Positions 42,226-51,004 of a stretch of DNA of 64,000 nucleotides are shown here, piece after piece. How positions within the stretch are numbered: position 1 is the stretch's first letter; each line of letters opens with the position of its first letter. The notes beneath the pieces were generated by a model that saw only the letters and a program-made list of their open reading frames with translations, searched no databases and was not told the origin of the DNA. Source of the stretch: Mycolicibacterium brisbanense (GTDB lineage Bacteria > Actinomycetota > Actinomycetes > Mycobacteriales > Mycobacteriaceae). The stretch spans positions 62,001 through 126,000 of the forward strand of contig NZ_BCSX01000051.1 in assembly GCF_001570425.1 (NCBI RefSeq), written 5' to 3'. The position numbers and the translations under genes were made by a program.

Positions 42226-43026
42226 ATGAACACCAGGCCACCACTGGACGTGACGGTGCTGCGCGACGGGCTGGCCGGCCTGCCGTGGCGGCGCGTCGAC
42301 GTCGTCGAGGAAACCGGATCGACCAACGCCGACCTGCTGGCCAGGTCTGCCGCAGGCGAGAACATCGCCGGCCACGTGTTGTTCGCCGAATATCAGAGCC
42401 AAGGCCGCGGCAGACACGGCAGGCAGTGGTCGGCGCCCGCGCGCTCACAACTGTCGGTGTCGGTCGGTGTGGACGCCTCCGAGGTTCCCGTCGAAACGTG
42501 GGGCTGGCTCCCGCTGGCGACCGGTGTTGCCGTCGTCGATGCGGTCGCCGAGGTCACCGGTGTGCGCGTCGGCCTCAAGTGGCCCAACGATGTGCTGGTC
42601 GGTCCGGACGGCGGCAAACTGGCAGGCATCCTGTCGGAGGTCGCATCGCCGTCCCAGGTCATCGTGGTCGGACTCGGTCTGAACGTGACCATGACGGCCG
42701 AGGAGGCCCCCGACCCTCGGGCCACATCCCTGACGCAGCTCGGGGCTGCCACGGTGGATCGCAATCCGTTGGCGCAGGTGCTGCTGCGGCACCTGGCCGC
42801 TCGGATCGCTGCGTGGCGCCGAGGCGACCCCGCGCTGGCGGGCGATTATCTGAGCCGCAGCGTGACCGTCGGCACCCGGGTGCGGGCCATGATGCCCGGT
42901 GATCAGGCCGTGGTCGGTGTCGCCGAGACGATCGACGAGCTGGGCCGTCTGGTCATCGGCACCGGCGGCGAGCAGGTAAAGGTGTCCGCCGGTGACATCA
43001 CCCATCTCCGTCCCGACGAACCGTAG
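42226..43026 (+). CDS. birA: biotin-[acyl-CoA carboxylase] ligase
   Basis: 266 residues, a class I (non-DNA-binding) biotin protein ligase: ETGSTNADLLARSAAGE, the biotinyl-AMP loop GRGRHGRQW, VGLKWPNDVLVGPDGGKLAG with the catalytic Lys, and a small C-terminal SH3-like domain. It biotinylates the BCCP domain of AccA3. The gene sits as in M. tuberculosis (birA beside accD5) except that the steroid-type operon has come between. Confidence 0.93.
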   Translation: MNTRPPLDVTVLRDGLAGLPWRRVDVVEETGSTNADLLARSAAGENIAGHVLFAEYQSQGRGRHGRQWSAPARSQLSVSVGVDASEVPVETWGWLPLATGVAVVDAVAEVTGVRVGLKWPNDVLVGPDGGKLAGILSEVASPSQVIVVGLGLNVTMTAEEAPDPRATSLTQLGAATVDRNPLAQVLLRHLAARIAAWRRGDPALAGDYLSRSVTVGTRVRAMMPGDQAVVGVAETIDELGRLVIGTGGEQVKVSAGDITHLRPDEP

Positions 43027-43034
43027 GTGCTGCC

Positions 43035-43553
43035 GTGGGTTACCCGCAGAATGTGCTGGCCAACGACGAGCAGGTGGTCCTGCACCGGCACCCGCACTGG
43101 AAGCGCCTGATCGGCGCGGTGGTCGTCCTGGTGGTCGCCAGCGCGGTCGCGGCGTTCGCCGCCGCGGTGGTCAACACCACCGACTGGCAGTCGACCGCCA
43201 AGAACGTGTTGTTCATCGTGATCGGCGCAATCTGGTTGATCGTCGTCGGCTGGCTGACGGCCTGGCCGTTTCTCAACTGGTGGACGACCCACTTCGTCAT
43301 CACCGACCGGCGGGTGATGTATCGCCACGGCGTGCTGACGCGCTCCGGCATCGACATCCCGCTGGCGCGGATCAACAGTGTCGAGTTCCGGCACGGCCTG
43401 AGTGATCGGCTGCTGCGCACCGGAACGCTGATCATCGAATCGGCGTCCCAGGATCCGCTGGAGTTCCACGACATTCCCCGCGTGGAGCGGGTGCATTCAC
43501 TGCTGTATCACGAAGTTTTCGACACTCTGGGCTCTGAGGAGTCCCCGAGCTGA
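43035..43553 (+). CDS. bacterial PH-domain (DUF304) membrane protein
   Basis: 172 residues, GTG start 8 bases after the birA stop. Two membrane segments (LIGAVVVLVVASAVAAFAAA; VLFIVIGAIWLIVVGWLTAW) are followed by a bPH2 domain: THFVITDRRVMYRHGVLTRS, IDIPLARINSVEFRHGLSDR, and ESASQDPLEFHDIPRVER. Function unknown; the same gene is next to birA in M. tuberculosis (Rv3278c). The last 46 bases overlap the convergent gtrA-like gene. Confidence 0.88.
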   Translation: MGYPQNVLANDEQVVLHRHPHWKRLIGAVVVLVVASAVAAFAAAVVNTTDWQSTAKNVLFIVIGAIWLIVVGWLTAWPFLNWWTTHFVITDRRVMYRHGVLTRSGIDIPLARINSVEFRHGLSDRLLRTGTLIIESASQDPLEFHDIPRVERVHSLLYHEVFDTLGSEESPS

Positions 43554-44170
43554 CGGTTGCGCCGACCGGGCCTCCGTAGCGGTGTCACGGTGCCCGCCTG
43601 CCGCTGATGTTCCGCGTGATCCTCGAACGCCTCGGCGATGCCGCCACCGGTGAAGGTGGATTCCAGCGCCAGCTCGGGGTTGTCGACGAACTCGTCGGGG
43701 AAGACCCAGCGGCGGAACGCCCAGAAGCGGAAGGCCATCTGCAGCAGGTTGCCCAGGATGTAGGCCGAGATGAAGTCGGCGATGTTCTCGACCGTCAGCG
43801 AGACTTCCGGCACCCGCAATCCCAGCACGTAACTGGAGAAGTACAGCGGGAGCATCGACAACAGCACGCCAACCCCGCTGAACGCGAAGAACAGCAGCGC
43901 CTCGTGGTGGCGCTCGCGGCCGCCGCGGTTCTGGAAGCTCCATTCGCGGTTGAGGATGTAGGAAGCGATCACTGCGACGATGCCCGCGATGATCTTGGCG
44001 GTCACCGGTTTGGGCTCCAGCACCGTCAGCTTGAGGGTATAGAAGATCGCCGAGTCGATGACGAACGTCGTGGCCCCGACGATCGCGAACTTGATCAGCT
44101 CGTGATGACGTTCGGCGAACGGACGGACGAATCGCGGTAGTCGTGCGATCGTCGCATCGGCAAAGGACAC
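43508..44170 (-). CDS. GtrA family membrane protein
   Basis: 220 residues from the GTG at 44170. Four membrane segments in the GtrA order: ELIKFAIVGATTFVIDSAIF, IIAGIVAVIASYILNREWSF, LFFAFSGVGVLLSMLPLYFS, and a last one near FISAYILGNLLQMAF. GtrA proteins move polyprenyl-linked sugars or modify cell-wall glycans; the M. tuberculosis homologue is Rv3277. The C-terminal 50 residues are hydrophilic and Arg-rich and are the part overlapping the convergent PH-domain gene. Confidence 0.88.
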   Translation of the reverse strand: MSFADATIARLPRFVRPFAERHHELIKFAIVGATTFVIDSAIFYTLKLTVLEPKPVTAKIIAGIVAVIASYILNREWSFQNRGGRERHHEALLFFAFSGVGVLLSMLPLYFSSYVLGLRVPEVSLTVENIADFISAYILGNLLQMAFRFWAFRRWVFPDEFVDNPELALESTFTGGGIAEAFEDHAEHQRQAGTVTPLRRPGRRNRQLGDSSEPRVSKTS

Positions 44171-44269
44171 AACTCCGCAGTGTACGTAAACAACCTGTCA
44201 CTTGCCGCATCGTTGCCTGTCGCCAAGGCTTAGCAGCAGGTCAATGCGGTGGCCGTGACGAGCATGTGA

Positions 44270-45484
44270 ATGCCGCATGACACGATGTACACCGTGCCGA
44301 ACACACCCAACAGCCCGGTCGTCGCCATGATCGGCGGTGGTCAGCTCGCCCGGATGACACACCAGGCGGCCATCGCGTTGGGCCAGACCCTGCGGGTCCT
44401 GGCCCACGGGACCGACGAGCCCGCCGCCCAGGTCACCCCCGATGTCGTCATCGGGTCCCACACTGACCTCGATGCGCTGCGCCAGGCGGCCAAGGGCGCC
44501 TCGGTGCTGACCTTCGACCACGAGCACGTGCCCACCGAGCACCTGGAGAAACTGGTTGCCGAGGGGGTCACCGTGGCGCCCCCGCCACAGGCGCTGGTGC
44601 ACGCACAGGACAAGTTGCTGATGCGTCGCCGTCTCGAGGCGCTGGGTGCCCCGGTCCCGCGGTACACCGAGATCACCTCGGTCGACGACGTCGAGGCGTT
44701 CGTGCGCCGGATCGATGGTCCCGTGGTGATCAAGACCATCCGCGGCGGCTACGACGGCAAGGGCGTGTCGATGGCCGATAACCTGGAGCAGGCTCGCGAG
44801 ATCGTGGCGGGCTACCTGGGTGACGGGGTCCCGGTGCTGGCCGAGGAACGCGTCCAGATGCGTCGGGAGCTCGCTGCACTCGTCGCACGCTCGCCGTTCG
44901 GCCAAGGTGCTGCGTGGCCGGTCGTGGAGACCGTGCAGCGCAACGGCATCTGTGTGGAGGCCTACGCGCCGGCCCCCGGCTTGTCCGATGACCTGGGCGC
45001 CGAGGCGCAGGAACTCGGCCTGCGCCTGGCCAACGAGCTCGGTGTCGTCGGCGTGCTGGCAGTCGAGTTGTTCGAGACGGTCGACGGCAAGCTGATGGTG
45101 AACGAGCTGGCGATGCGACCGCACAACTCCGGGCACTGGACCATGGACGGCGCCGTCACCAGCCAGTTCGAGCAGCATCTGCGGGCGGTACTGGACTATC
45201 CGCTGGGCGACACGTCGGCCATCGCGCCCGTCACGGTGATGGCCAATGTGCTCGGCGCGCCCGAGACACCGGCCATGTCGATGGACGAGCGCATGCATCA
45301 CCTTTTCGCCCGGATGCCCGAGGCCAAGGTGCACCTGTACGGCAAGGGGGAGCGGCCCGGCCGCAAGATCGGGCACGTCAACATGCTCGGTTCCGATGTG
45401 ACCGAGCTGCGGGAGCGCGCGGTCCGCGCGGCGCATTGGTTGTCGCACGCGGAATGGACCGATGGATGGGATCCACACCGATGA
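44270..45484 (+). CDS. purK: 5-(carboxyamino)imidazole ribonucleotide synthase PurK
   Basis: 404 residues from ATG 44270 (ATG 44285 is possible). ATP-grasp enzyme: VVAMIGGGQLARMTHQAA, TIRGGYDGKGV, and EVFEMAxRPHNSGHWT-like ENELAMRPHNSGHWTMD (here NELAMRPHNSGHW). It makes N5-CAIR from AIR, bicarbonate and ATP in purine synthesis. purE starts 24 bases downstream after a recurring intercistronic element; the pair is in the same order as in M. tuberculosis. Confidence 0.95.
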   Translation: MPHDTMYTVPNTPNSPVVAMIGGGQLARMTHQAAIALGQTLRVLAHGTDEPAAQVTPDVVIGSHTDLDALRQAAKGASVLTFDHEHVPTEHLEKLVAEGVTVAPPPQALVHAQDKLLMRRRLEALGAPVPRYTEITSVDDVEAFVRRIDGPVVIKTIRGGYDGKGVSMADNLEQAREIVAGYLGDGVPVLAEERVQMRRELAALVARSPFGQGAAWPVVETVQRNGICVEAYAPAPGLSDDLGAEAQELGLRLANELGVVGVLAVELFETVDGKLMVNELAMRPHNSGHWTMDGAVTSQFEQHLRAVLDYPLGDTSAIAPVTVMANVLGAPETPAMSMDERMHHLFARMPEAKVHLYGKGERPGRKIGHVNMLGSDVTELRERAVRAAHWLSHAEWTDGWDPHR

Positions 45485-45508
45485 GCGCTCGCGCGAAGAG
45501 GAGACACC

Positions 45509-46027
<519 letters not shown>

Positions 46028-46030
46028 CCT

Positions 46031-46054
46031 CGGCGCGGGATAGTGCCCGCGCCG
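46031..46054. terminator. bidirectional hairpin terminator
   Basis: Perfect 9-bp arms CGGCGCGGG (46031-46039) and CCCGCGCCG (46046-46054), loop 6 nt, filling the gap between convergent purE and the TetR gene. Confidence 0.8.
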
Positions 46055-46055
46055 G

Positions 46056-46709
46056 TCAATCGCCGATCAACCCGCGGATGCGGGGTGTCAGAGACTCGAT
46101 CGGCTCATCGGTCGACATCACGACAACCGCGGTGCGACCGCCGCCACCCCGGTAGATCGGCCACGTCGCGGCCAGGGCCTCGGCCAGGTCGGCCCGTGGG
46201 TTGGGCACGTCGCCACGCAGCCATCGGCGCAGCACATGGTTGTGTGCGGCGACCACGGCGTTGGCGAACAATTCGGCGCGCAGGTCCGCCGTCCAGTCCC
46301 CGGTTTGCGCGGCCCTCAGGTGTTTGGTGAACAACCGCGCATACCGCGACACCACGGCTGTTTCGAAATCGCGCAGCGCAGGGACCGACCGGGTGAGCCG
46401 GTACCTGGTGCGGGCCCGGTCGCCCTCGGCGAGATAGTGCTCGAACACCGAGGTTGCCACCGCGATGACTTCGGCGGGGAGCGCCTCGGCCGGAACGGTC
46501 GATAATCGCTCGTCGGCGCGGCGCAGCAACGCTTCGTGATCGGGAAAGATCAACGCCTCTTTCGATCCGAACTGACGAAACGCGGTGGTGCGTCCCACCT
46601 GTGCCCGTGCCGCGATGTCATCGACGCTGGCGGCTTCGTACCCGCGTTCTTCGAACAGCTCGAATGCCGCGCTCACCAGGCGTTCTCGGGTGTTGGGCAG
46701 GCTGGGCAT
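46056..46709 (-). CDS. TetR family transcriptional regulator, divergent from fadE25
   Basis: 217 residues. N-terminal TetR helix-turn-helix: RERLVSAAFELFEERGYEAA, SVDDIAARAQVGRTTAFRQF followed by GSKEALIF. The ligand-binding part is variable. It is divergent from the acyl-CoA dehydrogenase gene, and two copies of a GGTACTGAGTACC-like palindrome lie in the spacer, so it probably controls itself and fadE25 and may sense an acyl-CoA or fatty acid (inference). Confidence 0.9.
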   Translation of the reverse strand: MPSLPNTRERLVSAAFELFEERGYEAASVDDIAARAQVGRTTAFRQFGSKEALIFPDHEALLRRADERLSTVPAEALPAEVIAVATSVFEHYLAEGDRARTRYRLTRSVPALRDFETAVVSRYARLFTKHLRAAQTGDWTADLRAELFANAVVAAHNHVLRRWLRGDVPNPRADLAEALAATWPIYRGGGGRTAVVVMSTDEPIESLTPRIRGLIGD

Positions 46710-46724
46710 GGGCGCACCTCTTTC

Positions 46725-46760
46725 AGGTACTGAGTTCCGATGCTATGGTACTGAGTACCA
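46725..46760. promoter_or_regulatory. TetR operator candidate: two palindromic sites
   Basis: TGGTAC-TGA-GTACCA at 46746-46760 is a perfect palindrome; a second, imperfect copy (GGTAC-TGA-GTTCC) is at 46726-46738. The centres are 21 bp apart, two helical turns, so two dimers would bind the same DNA face. It is in the spacer between the TetR gene and fadE25. Confidence 0.7.
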
Positions 46761-46846
46761 AACGTAGCAGGGCGATGTACTCGATGAGCAGTCCGGGCAA
46801 CGATGGAATCAAAGCGAGCCACGAGCTGAAAACGAAGGAGAAGATC

Positions 46847-48016
46847 ATGGCTGCATGGGGCGGTAACCCGTCATTTGATCTGTTTCAGCTGCCGGAGGAG
46901 CATCAGGAACTTCGCGCGGCGATCAGGGCGCTGGCCGAGAAGGAAATCGCGCCCCACGCTGCCGATGTCGACGAGAACGCGCGGTTCCCGCAGGAGGCGC
47001 TGGACGCGCTGAACGCCTCGGGGTTCAACGCGGTGCACGTGCCCGAGGAATACGGCGGTCAGGGTGCCGATTCGGTGGCGGCATGCATCGTCATCGAGGA
47101 AGTCGCCCGGGTGGATTGTTCGGCGTCGCTGATCCCGGCGGTCAACAAGCTGGGCACGATGGGGCTGATCCTGCGCGGCAGCGAGGACCTCAAGAAGCAG
47201 GTGCTGCCGTCGCTGGCCGACGGGTCGGCGATGGCGTCGTATGCCTTGTCGGAGCGCGAGGCCGGCAGTGATGCGGCGTCGATGCGTACCCGCGCCAAGG
47301 CCGACGGTGATGACTGGGTTCTCAACGGCACCAAGTGCTGGATCACCAATGGCGGCAAGTCGACCTGGTACACCGTGATGGCCGTGACCGATCCGGACAA
47401 GGGCGCCAACGGCATTTCGGCGTTCATCGTGCACAAGGACGATGAGGGCTTCAGCGTGGGCCCGAAGGAACGCAAACTCGGCATCAAGGGATCGCCGACC
47501 ACCGAGCTGTATTTCGAGAACTGCCGGATTCCGGGTGATCGCATCATCGGAGAGCCGGGTACCGGGTTCAAGACCGCGTTGGCGACGCTGGACCACACCC
47601 GCCCGACCATCGGCGCCCAAGCGGTGGGCATCGCGCAGGGTGCGCTGGATGCGGCGATCGCATACACCAAGGACCGCAAGCAGTTCGGGCAGTCGATCAG
47701 CGACTTTCAGGCCGTGCAGTTCATGTTGGCCGACATGGCGATGAAGCTGGAGGCCGCCCGGTTGATGGTCTATCACGCAGCCGCACGCGCCGAGCGCGGG
47801 GAGACCAACCTGGGCTTCATCTCGGCGGCGTCGAAGTGTTTCGCCTCCGACGTGGCCATGGAGGTGACCACCGATGCCGTGCAGCTGTTCGGCGGCGCTG
47901 GCTACACGGTGGATTTCCCGGTCGAGCGAATGATGCGTGACGCCAAGATCACCCAGATCTACGAAGGCACCAACCAGGTCCAGCGCGTGGTCATGAGCCG
48001 CGCCCTGCTCAAGTAA
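46847..48016 (+). CDS. fadE25: acyl-CoA dehydrogenase FadE25
   Basis: 389 residues from ATG 46847 (AAGGAG site); the long upstream frame is antisense to the TetR gene. Acyl-CoA dehydrogenase: YALSEREAGSDAASMRTRA, TEKPGTG-like GEPGTGFKTALATLDHTRP, and the C-terminal QIYEGTNQVQRVVMSRALL with the catalytic Glu of YEGT. It oxidises acyl-CoA to enoyl-CoA with FAD in beta-oxidation. Its promoter region carries the two TetR-type palindromes. Confidence 0.94.
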   Translation: MAAWGGNPSFDLFQLPEEHQELRAAIRALAEKEIAPHAADVDENARFPQEALDALNASGFNAVHVPEEYGGQGADSVAACIVIEEVARVDCSASLIPAVNKLGTMGLILRGSEDLKKQVLPSLADGSAMASYALSEREAGSDAASMRTRAKADGDDWVLNGTKCWITNGGKSTWYTVMAVTDPDKGANGISAFIVHKDDEGFSVGPKERKLGIKGSPTTELYFENCRIPGDRIIGEPGTGFKTALATLDHTRPTIGAQAVGIAQGALDAAIAYTKDRKQFGQSISDFQAVQFMLADMAMKLEAARLMVYHAAARAERGETNLGFISAASKCFASDVAMEVTTDAVQLFGGAGYTVDFPVERMMRDAKITQIYEGTNQVQRVVMSRALLK

Positions 48017-48040
48017 GCGTTCGGGGGAGCCTTCTTCCCG

Positions 48041-48097
48041 CGAGCAGACGTGAAAGTTCGCGACACGCCGCGTGTTGCGAACTTTTGCGTCTGCTCG
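48041..48097. terminator. long hairpin terminator after fadE25
   Basis: A nearly continuous 57-base hairpin: CGAGCAGACG pairs with CGTCTGCTCG, then GAAAGTTCGC with GCGAACTTT, then ACACG with CGTGT. It lies between convergent fadE25 and the GH15 gene. The CGAGCAGACG...CGTCTGCTCG type recurs in mycobacterial intergenic regions in my recollection. Confidence 0.8.
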
Positions 48098-48114
48098 GCA
48101 GAGAAGGCGAGCGA

Positions 48115-49947
48115 TCAGTGCGGGCCGAGGTGCTGTTCGTGGCCGCGGGCCGACGTGATGGTGCGGTGGCCACTGAGGTGGCGAGCGGTGTTGATGAGCC
48201 CGACCAGGCTGAAAGCCTGTGGCGTATTGCCGATTTGACGCTGGGCGACGGTGTCGTATTCCTCGCTGAGCAGCCCGACGTCGTTGCGCAATGTCAGCAG
48301 GCGCTCGAACAGCTCGGTGGCCTCGTCGGTGCGCCCGATGCCTGCCAACGCATCGGCGAGCCAGAAGCTACATGCCAGGAACACGCCTTCGCTACCGGGC
48401 AGCCCGTCAGCGCTTTGGCCCTGGCGGTAACGCAGCACGAATCCGTCGTGACACAACTCCTTCCGCACGGCCTCCACCGTGCCGACGACTCGCGGGTCGT
48501 CCCACGGCAGAAACCCGACGCGGCCGATCAGCAACAGTGCGGCGTCCAAGTCCGGCTCGCCGTAGGACTGTGTGAAGGTATTGCGTTCTGCGTCATAGCC
48601 ATTGGCGCACACGTCGCAGTGGATCTCATCGCGCAGCGCGCGCCAGCGGTCGACGGGGCCGTCGAGATGATGGTTGACGACCGTGCGCACCGCGCGGTCG
48701 ACACCGGCCCAGGCCATCACCTTCGAATGGACGAACTGCCGCCGCGGGCCCCGCATCTCCCACAGTGAGCTGTCGGCGTCGCGCCAGTGGCCTTCCAGGT
48801 AGTCGAGCAGCGCGCATTGCACATCCCACGCGGTCTCGTCCACCTTCATGCCGGCTTCCCGCGCCAGATGCAGACCGTCGAGGATCTCGCCCCACACATC
48901 GAGCTGGAACTGCTCAGCGGCGGCATTGCCCACCCGTACCGGTCGCGAATTTTCGTAGCCGCCAAGCCAATCCAGCTCGTGCTCGGACAGCCGGCGCCTG
49001 CCGTCGAGGCCGTACATGACCTGCAGGTCGGCAGGGTCGCCTGCCACTGCCCGCACGAGCCACTCGCGCCACGCCTGCGCCTCCTCGACGAAGCCGGTGC
49101 CCAGCAACGCCTGCAGCGTGAACGTCGCATCGCGCAGCCAGCAGTAGCGGTAATCCCAGTTGCGGGATCCGCCAAGCTGTTCGGGCAGCGATGTGGTGGC
49201 CGCCGCGAGGATCCCTCCGGTGGGCGCGTAGGTCAGCGCCTTGAGCAGCAGCAGTGAACGCTTCACCTCGGACTTCCAGCGCCCGTCGTAGGTGCACCGC
49301 TGCACCCACTGCGTCCAGTACTTCCCGGTCTCGTTAAGGGCATCCTCGGCGTCGACCGGCTCCGGCCGGGGCAGGTGCGACAACTGGTAGGTGAGAACAA
49401 ATGGGATGCGTTGGCCCGCAGTCACATCGAACTCCGCGACAGTGGACATGTCGTGTCCGCGGGTGGGTATCGGGGTGCGCAGCCACACCGCGTCGGGTCC
49501 GGCGACGGCAGTCAGATCCTCGCCGCGGCGGCGTACCCACGGCACGATGCGTCCGTAGTCGAAGCGCAGCCGAAGGTTCATCCGCATCGGTACCCGGCCG
49601 CGCACACCTTCGACGATGCGCACCACGTCGGCGGCGATCCCACGCGGCGGCATGAAGTCGATGATCCGTACTGTGCCGTCGTCGGTCTCCCACACGCTCT
49701 CGAGCACCAGGGAGTCGTCGAGGTACTGCCGGGAAGTGGCGGCCCCGCCCGCCGCGGGCGCCAATTCCCAACTGCCCGCGTGCTTGTCGCCGGAATTCCC
49801 GTCGTCGCCACCATCGGCCAGCAGTGCGGCGAAGCACGCCGGTGAATCGAAGCGGGGCAGACACAACCAGTCGATCGAGCCATACCGGCTCACCAGGGCG
49901 GCGGTCTGCAGATCGCCCAGCAGGGCGTAGTCCTCGATACGGGCCAT
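48115..49947 (-). CDS. glycoside hydrolase family 15 protein (trehalase/glucoamylase-like)
   Basis: 610 residues from the ATG at 49947. GH15: MARIEDYALLGDLQTAALVS, RYGSIDWLCLPRFDSPACFA, the (alpha/alpha)6 barrel with GGSRNWDYRYCWLRDATFTL, WLGGYENSRPVRVGNAAAEQ, and GLLSEEYDT with a catalytic Glu. In mycobacteria the characterised GH15 enzyme of this shape is a trehalase, so trehalose or a small glucan is the likely substrate. It begins 2 bases after the stop codon of a decayed glucose dehydrogenase gene, its former operon partner. Confidence 0.88.
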   Translation of the reverse strand: MARIEDYALLGDLQTAALVSRYGSIDWLCLPRFDSPACFAALLADGGDDGNSGDKHAGSWELAPAAGGAATSRQYLDDSLVLESVWETDDGTVRIIDFMPPRGIAADVVRIVEGVRGRVPMRMNLRLRFDYGRIVPWVRRRGEDLTAVAGPDAVWLRTPIPTRGHDMSTVAEFDVTAGQRIPFVLTYQLSHLPRPEPVDAEDALNETGKYWTQWVQRCTYDGRWKSEVKRSLLLLKALTYAPTGGILAAATTSLPEQLGGSRNWDYRYCWLRDATFTLQALLGTGFVEEAQAWREWLVRAVAGDPADLQVMYGLDGRRRLSEHELDWLGGYENSRPVRVGNAAAEQFQLDVWGEILDGLHLAREAGMKVDETAWDVQCALLDYLEGHWRDADSSLWEMRGPRRQFVHSKVMAWAGVDRAVRTVVNHHLDGPVDRWRALRDEIHCDVCANGYDAERNTFTQSYGEPDLDAALLLIGRVGFLPWDDPRVVGTVEAVRKELCHDGFVLRYRQGQSADGLPGSEGVFLACSFWLADALAGIGRTDEATELFERLLTLRNDVGLLSEEYDTVAQRQIGNTPQAFSLVGLINTARHLSGHRTITSARGHEQHLGPH

Positions 49948-49949
49948 CG

Positions 49950-50175
49950 TCAGCTGCCGGAATCCAGTTCGATGACGACCGTGACGTCGGTGGGTCGTGC
50001 GCCGCACGGCACCGGGTCGGGGCGCTCCAGGGGCACCCGGCGGGCGAGCCCGTCGGCGTCGGCTTCCAACACGATCCCGCGGCTCACGTCACCCGCGTCG
50101 ATCCGTCAGGACGGTGACACTCCGGTCAGGCTCAAGGGAACCAGGCTGTTTCGGCGCAACGGTCAGGGCACGCAT
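49950..50175 (-). pseudogene. remnant of a glucose 1-dehydrogenase gene, internally deleted
   Basis: On the minus strand an intact RBS (AAGGGAG) and start ATG at 50175 begin MRALTVAPKQPGSLEPD, the typical start of glucose dehydrogenase (MRALTVxPGxxGSL). After about 32 codons it meets a stop; in another frame the DNA then encodes GLARRVPLERPDPVPC and RPTDVTVVIELDSGS to a stop at 49950, resembling the enzyme's C-terminus (RRVPL...RPDDVKVVxD). The central roughly 300 codons are gone. It lies directly before GH15. A 7-bp inverted repeat at 50232-50248 upstream may be its old operator. The 340-bp gap 49948-50287 holds nothing else. Confidence 0.65.
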
Positions 50176-50231
50176 ATCGGCCGTCACTCCCTTCACGGTC
50201 ACGTCGAGGGCGCGAAGTGCTGAGTGAATAG

Positions 50232-50248
50232 TTGCCGTAACACGGCAA
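50232..50248. promoter_or_regulatory. candidate operator, inverted repeat TTGCCGT-N3-ACGGCAA
   Basis: Perfect 7-bp arms at 50232-50238 and 50242-50248 with a 3-bp spacer, 57 bases upstream of the glucose dehydrogenase remnant start. Probably the promoter/operator of the former gdh-GH15 transcription unit. Confidence 0.4.
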
Positions 50249-50287
50249 AATCAAACACCGGACGGCGTAGTGGGCGTGTGAGACCCG

Positions 50288-51004
50288 TCAGCCCCGGGTG
50301 ACCTTCTCCATGGCACGGCGACGCTCCAGCGCCGCCGGATCGGGATTGGCGACCTGCACCAGCGACGCACCCGCCACGAACACCGACAACAGGTGCTCGA
50401 TGAGATCGTCGGCGGTGTCCCAGGCCGCGGTGTCGAGCACGCGATCCCGACTGGTGAAACCCTGTGCAGCCGCGGCATTTCGGGCGGCGTCGAGAACGTC
50501 GGCGACCGACCTGCCCGCCAGCGCCGGACCGGGGTGACGCTCGGGCACGATCTGATCGCCGTGTACCCGCACCGCGGTCGCGTAGTCGGTCACGCCGATC
50601 GGCAGATCCGCGGCGGGCTTGCCGAACGGGTCCAGCGAGAGCACCGCGACCTCACCGCCGCTCACGGTGTCGTCGGCTTCGTCGAGCCGGTCGCGGGTGC
50701 ACAGGGCGATGTCGGCGGAATCGTCGGAACCACCGTTCAATACCACTTCACTGCCGATCCACCAGGCACCGAACAGCACCGCGGCGGTCTGCCAGTGCGC
50801 GGGCAACAGCACCGCGACCCGGGTTCCCGGGCCCGCGCCCAGCTCATCGCGTAACAGGTTGGCGGTCTTGGCCGCCCAGTTGGCCAGTGTCACCGCGGAC
50901 AATTCGATGCGCTCACCGGTGGCATCGTCGTAGTACGTGATCCGGGGGCCCGCGGGATCGGACGCCAGCAGGGGATCGAGGACGGCCGCGCTGAGGGTGC
51001 TCAA
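50288..51004 (-). CDS. TIGR03089 family protein (truncated acyl-adenylating-like)
   Basis: 238 residues from a TTG at 51004 overlapping the lcp1 stop; GTG 51013 is the alternative. The sequence resembles the N-terminal part of AMP-binding enzymes: AGPRITYYDDATGERIELSA, VAVLLPAHWQTAAVLFGAWW. The whole family (M. tuberculosis Rv3268) is short and lacks the ATP-binding P-loop and C-terminal lid, so activity is doubtful. It is coupled to lcp1 in all mycobacteria I recall. Confidence 0.87.
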   Translation of the reverse strand: MSTLSAAVLDPLLASDPAGPRITYYDDATGERIELSAVTLANWAAKTANLLRDELGAGPGTRVAVLLPAHWQTAAVLFGAWWIGSEVVLNGGSDDSADIALCTRDRLDEADDTVSGGEVAVLSLDPFGKPAADLPIGVTDYATAVRVHGDQIVPERHPGPALAGRSVADVLDAARNAAAAQGFTSRDRVLDTAAWDTADDLIEHLLSVFVAGASLVQVANPDPAALERRRAMEKVTRG

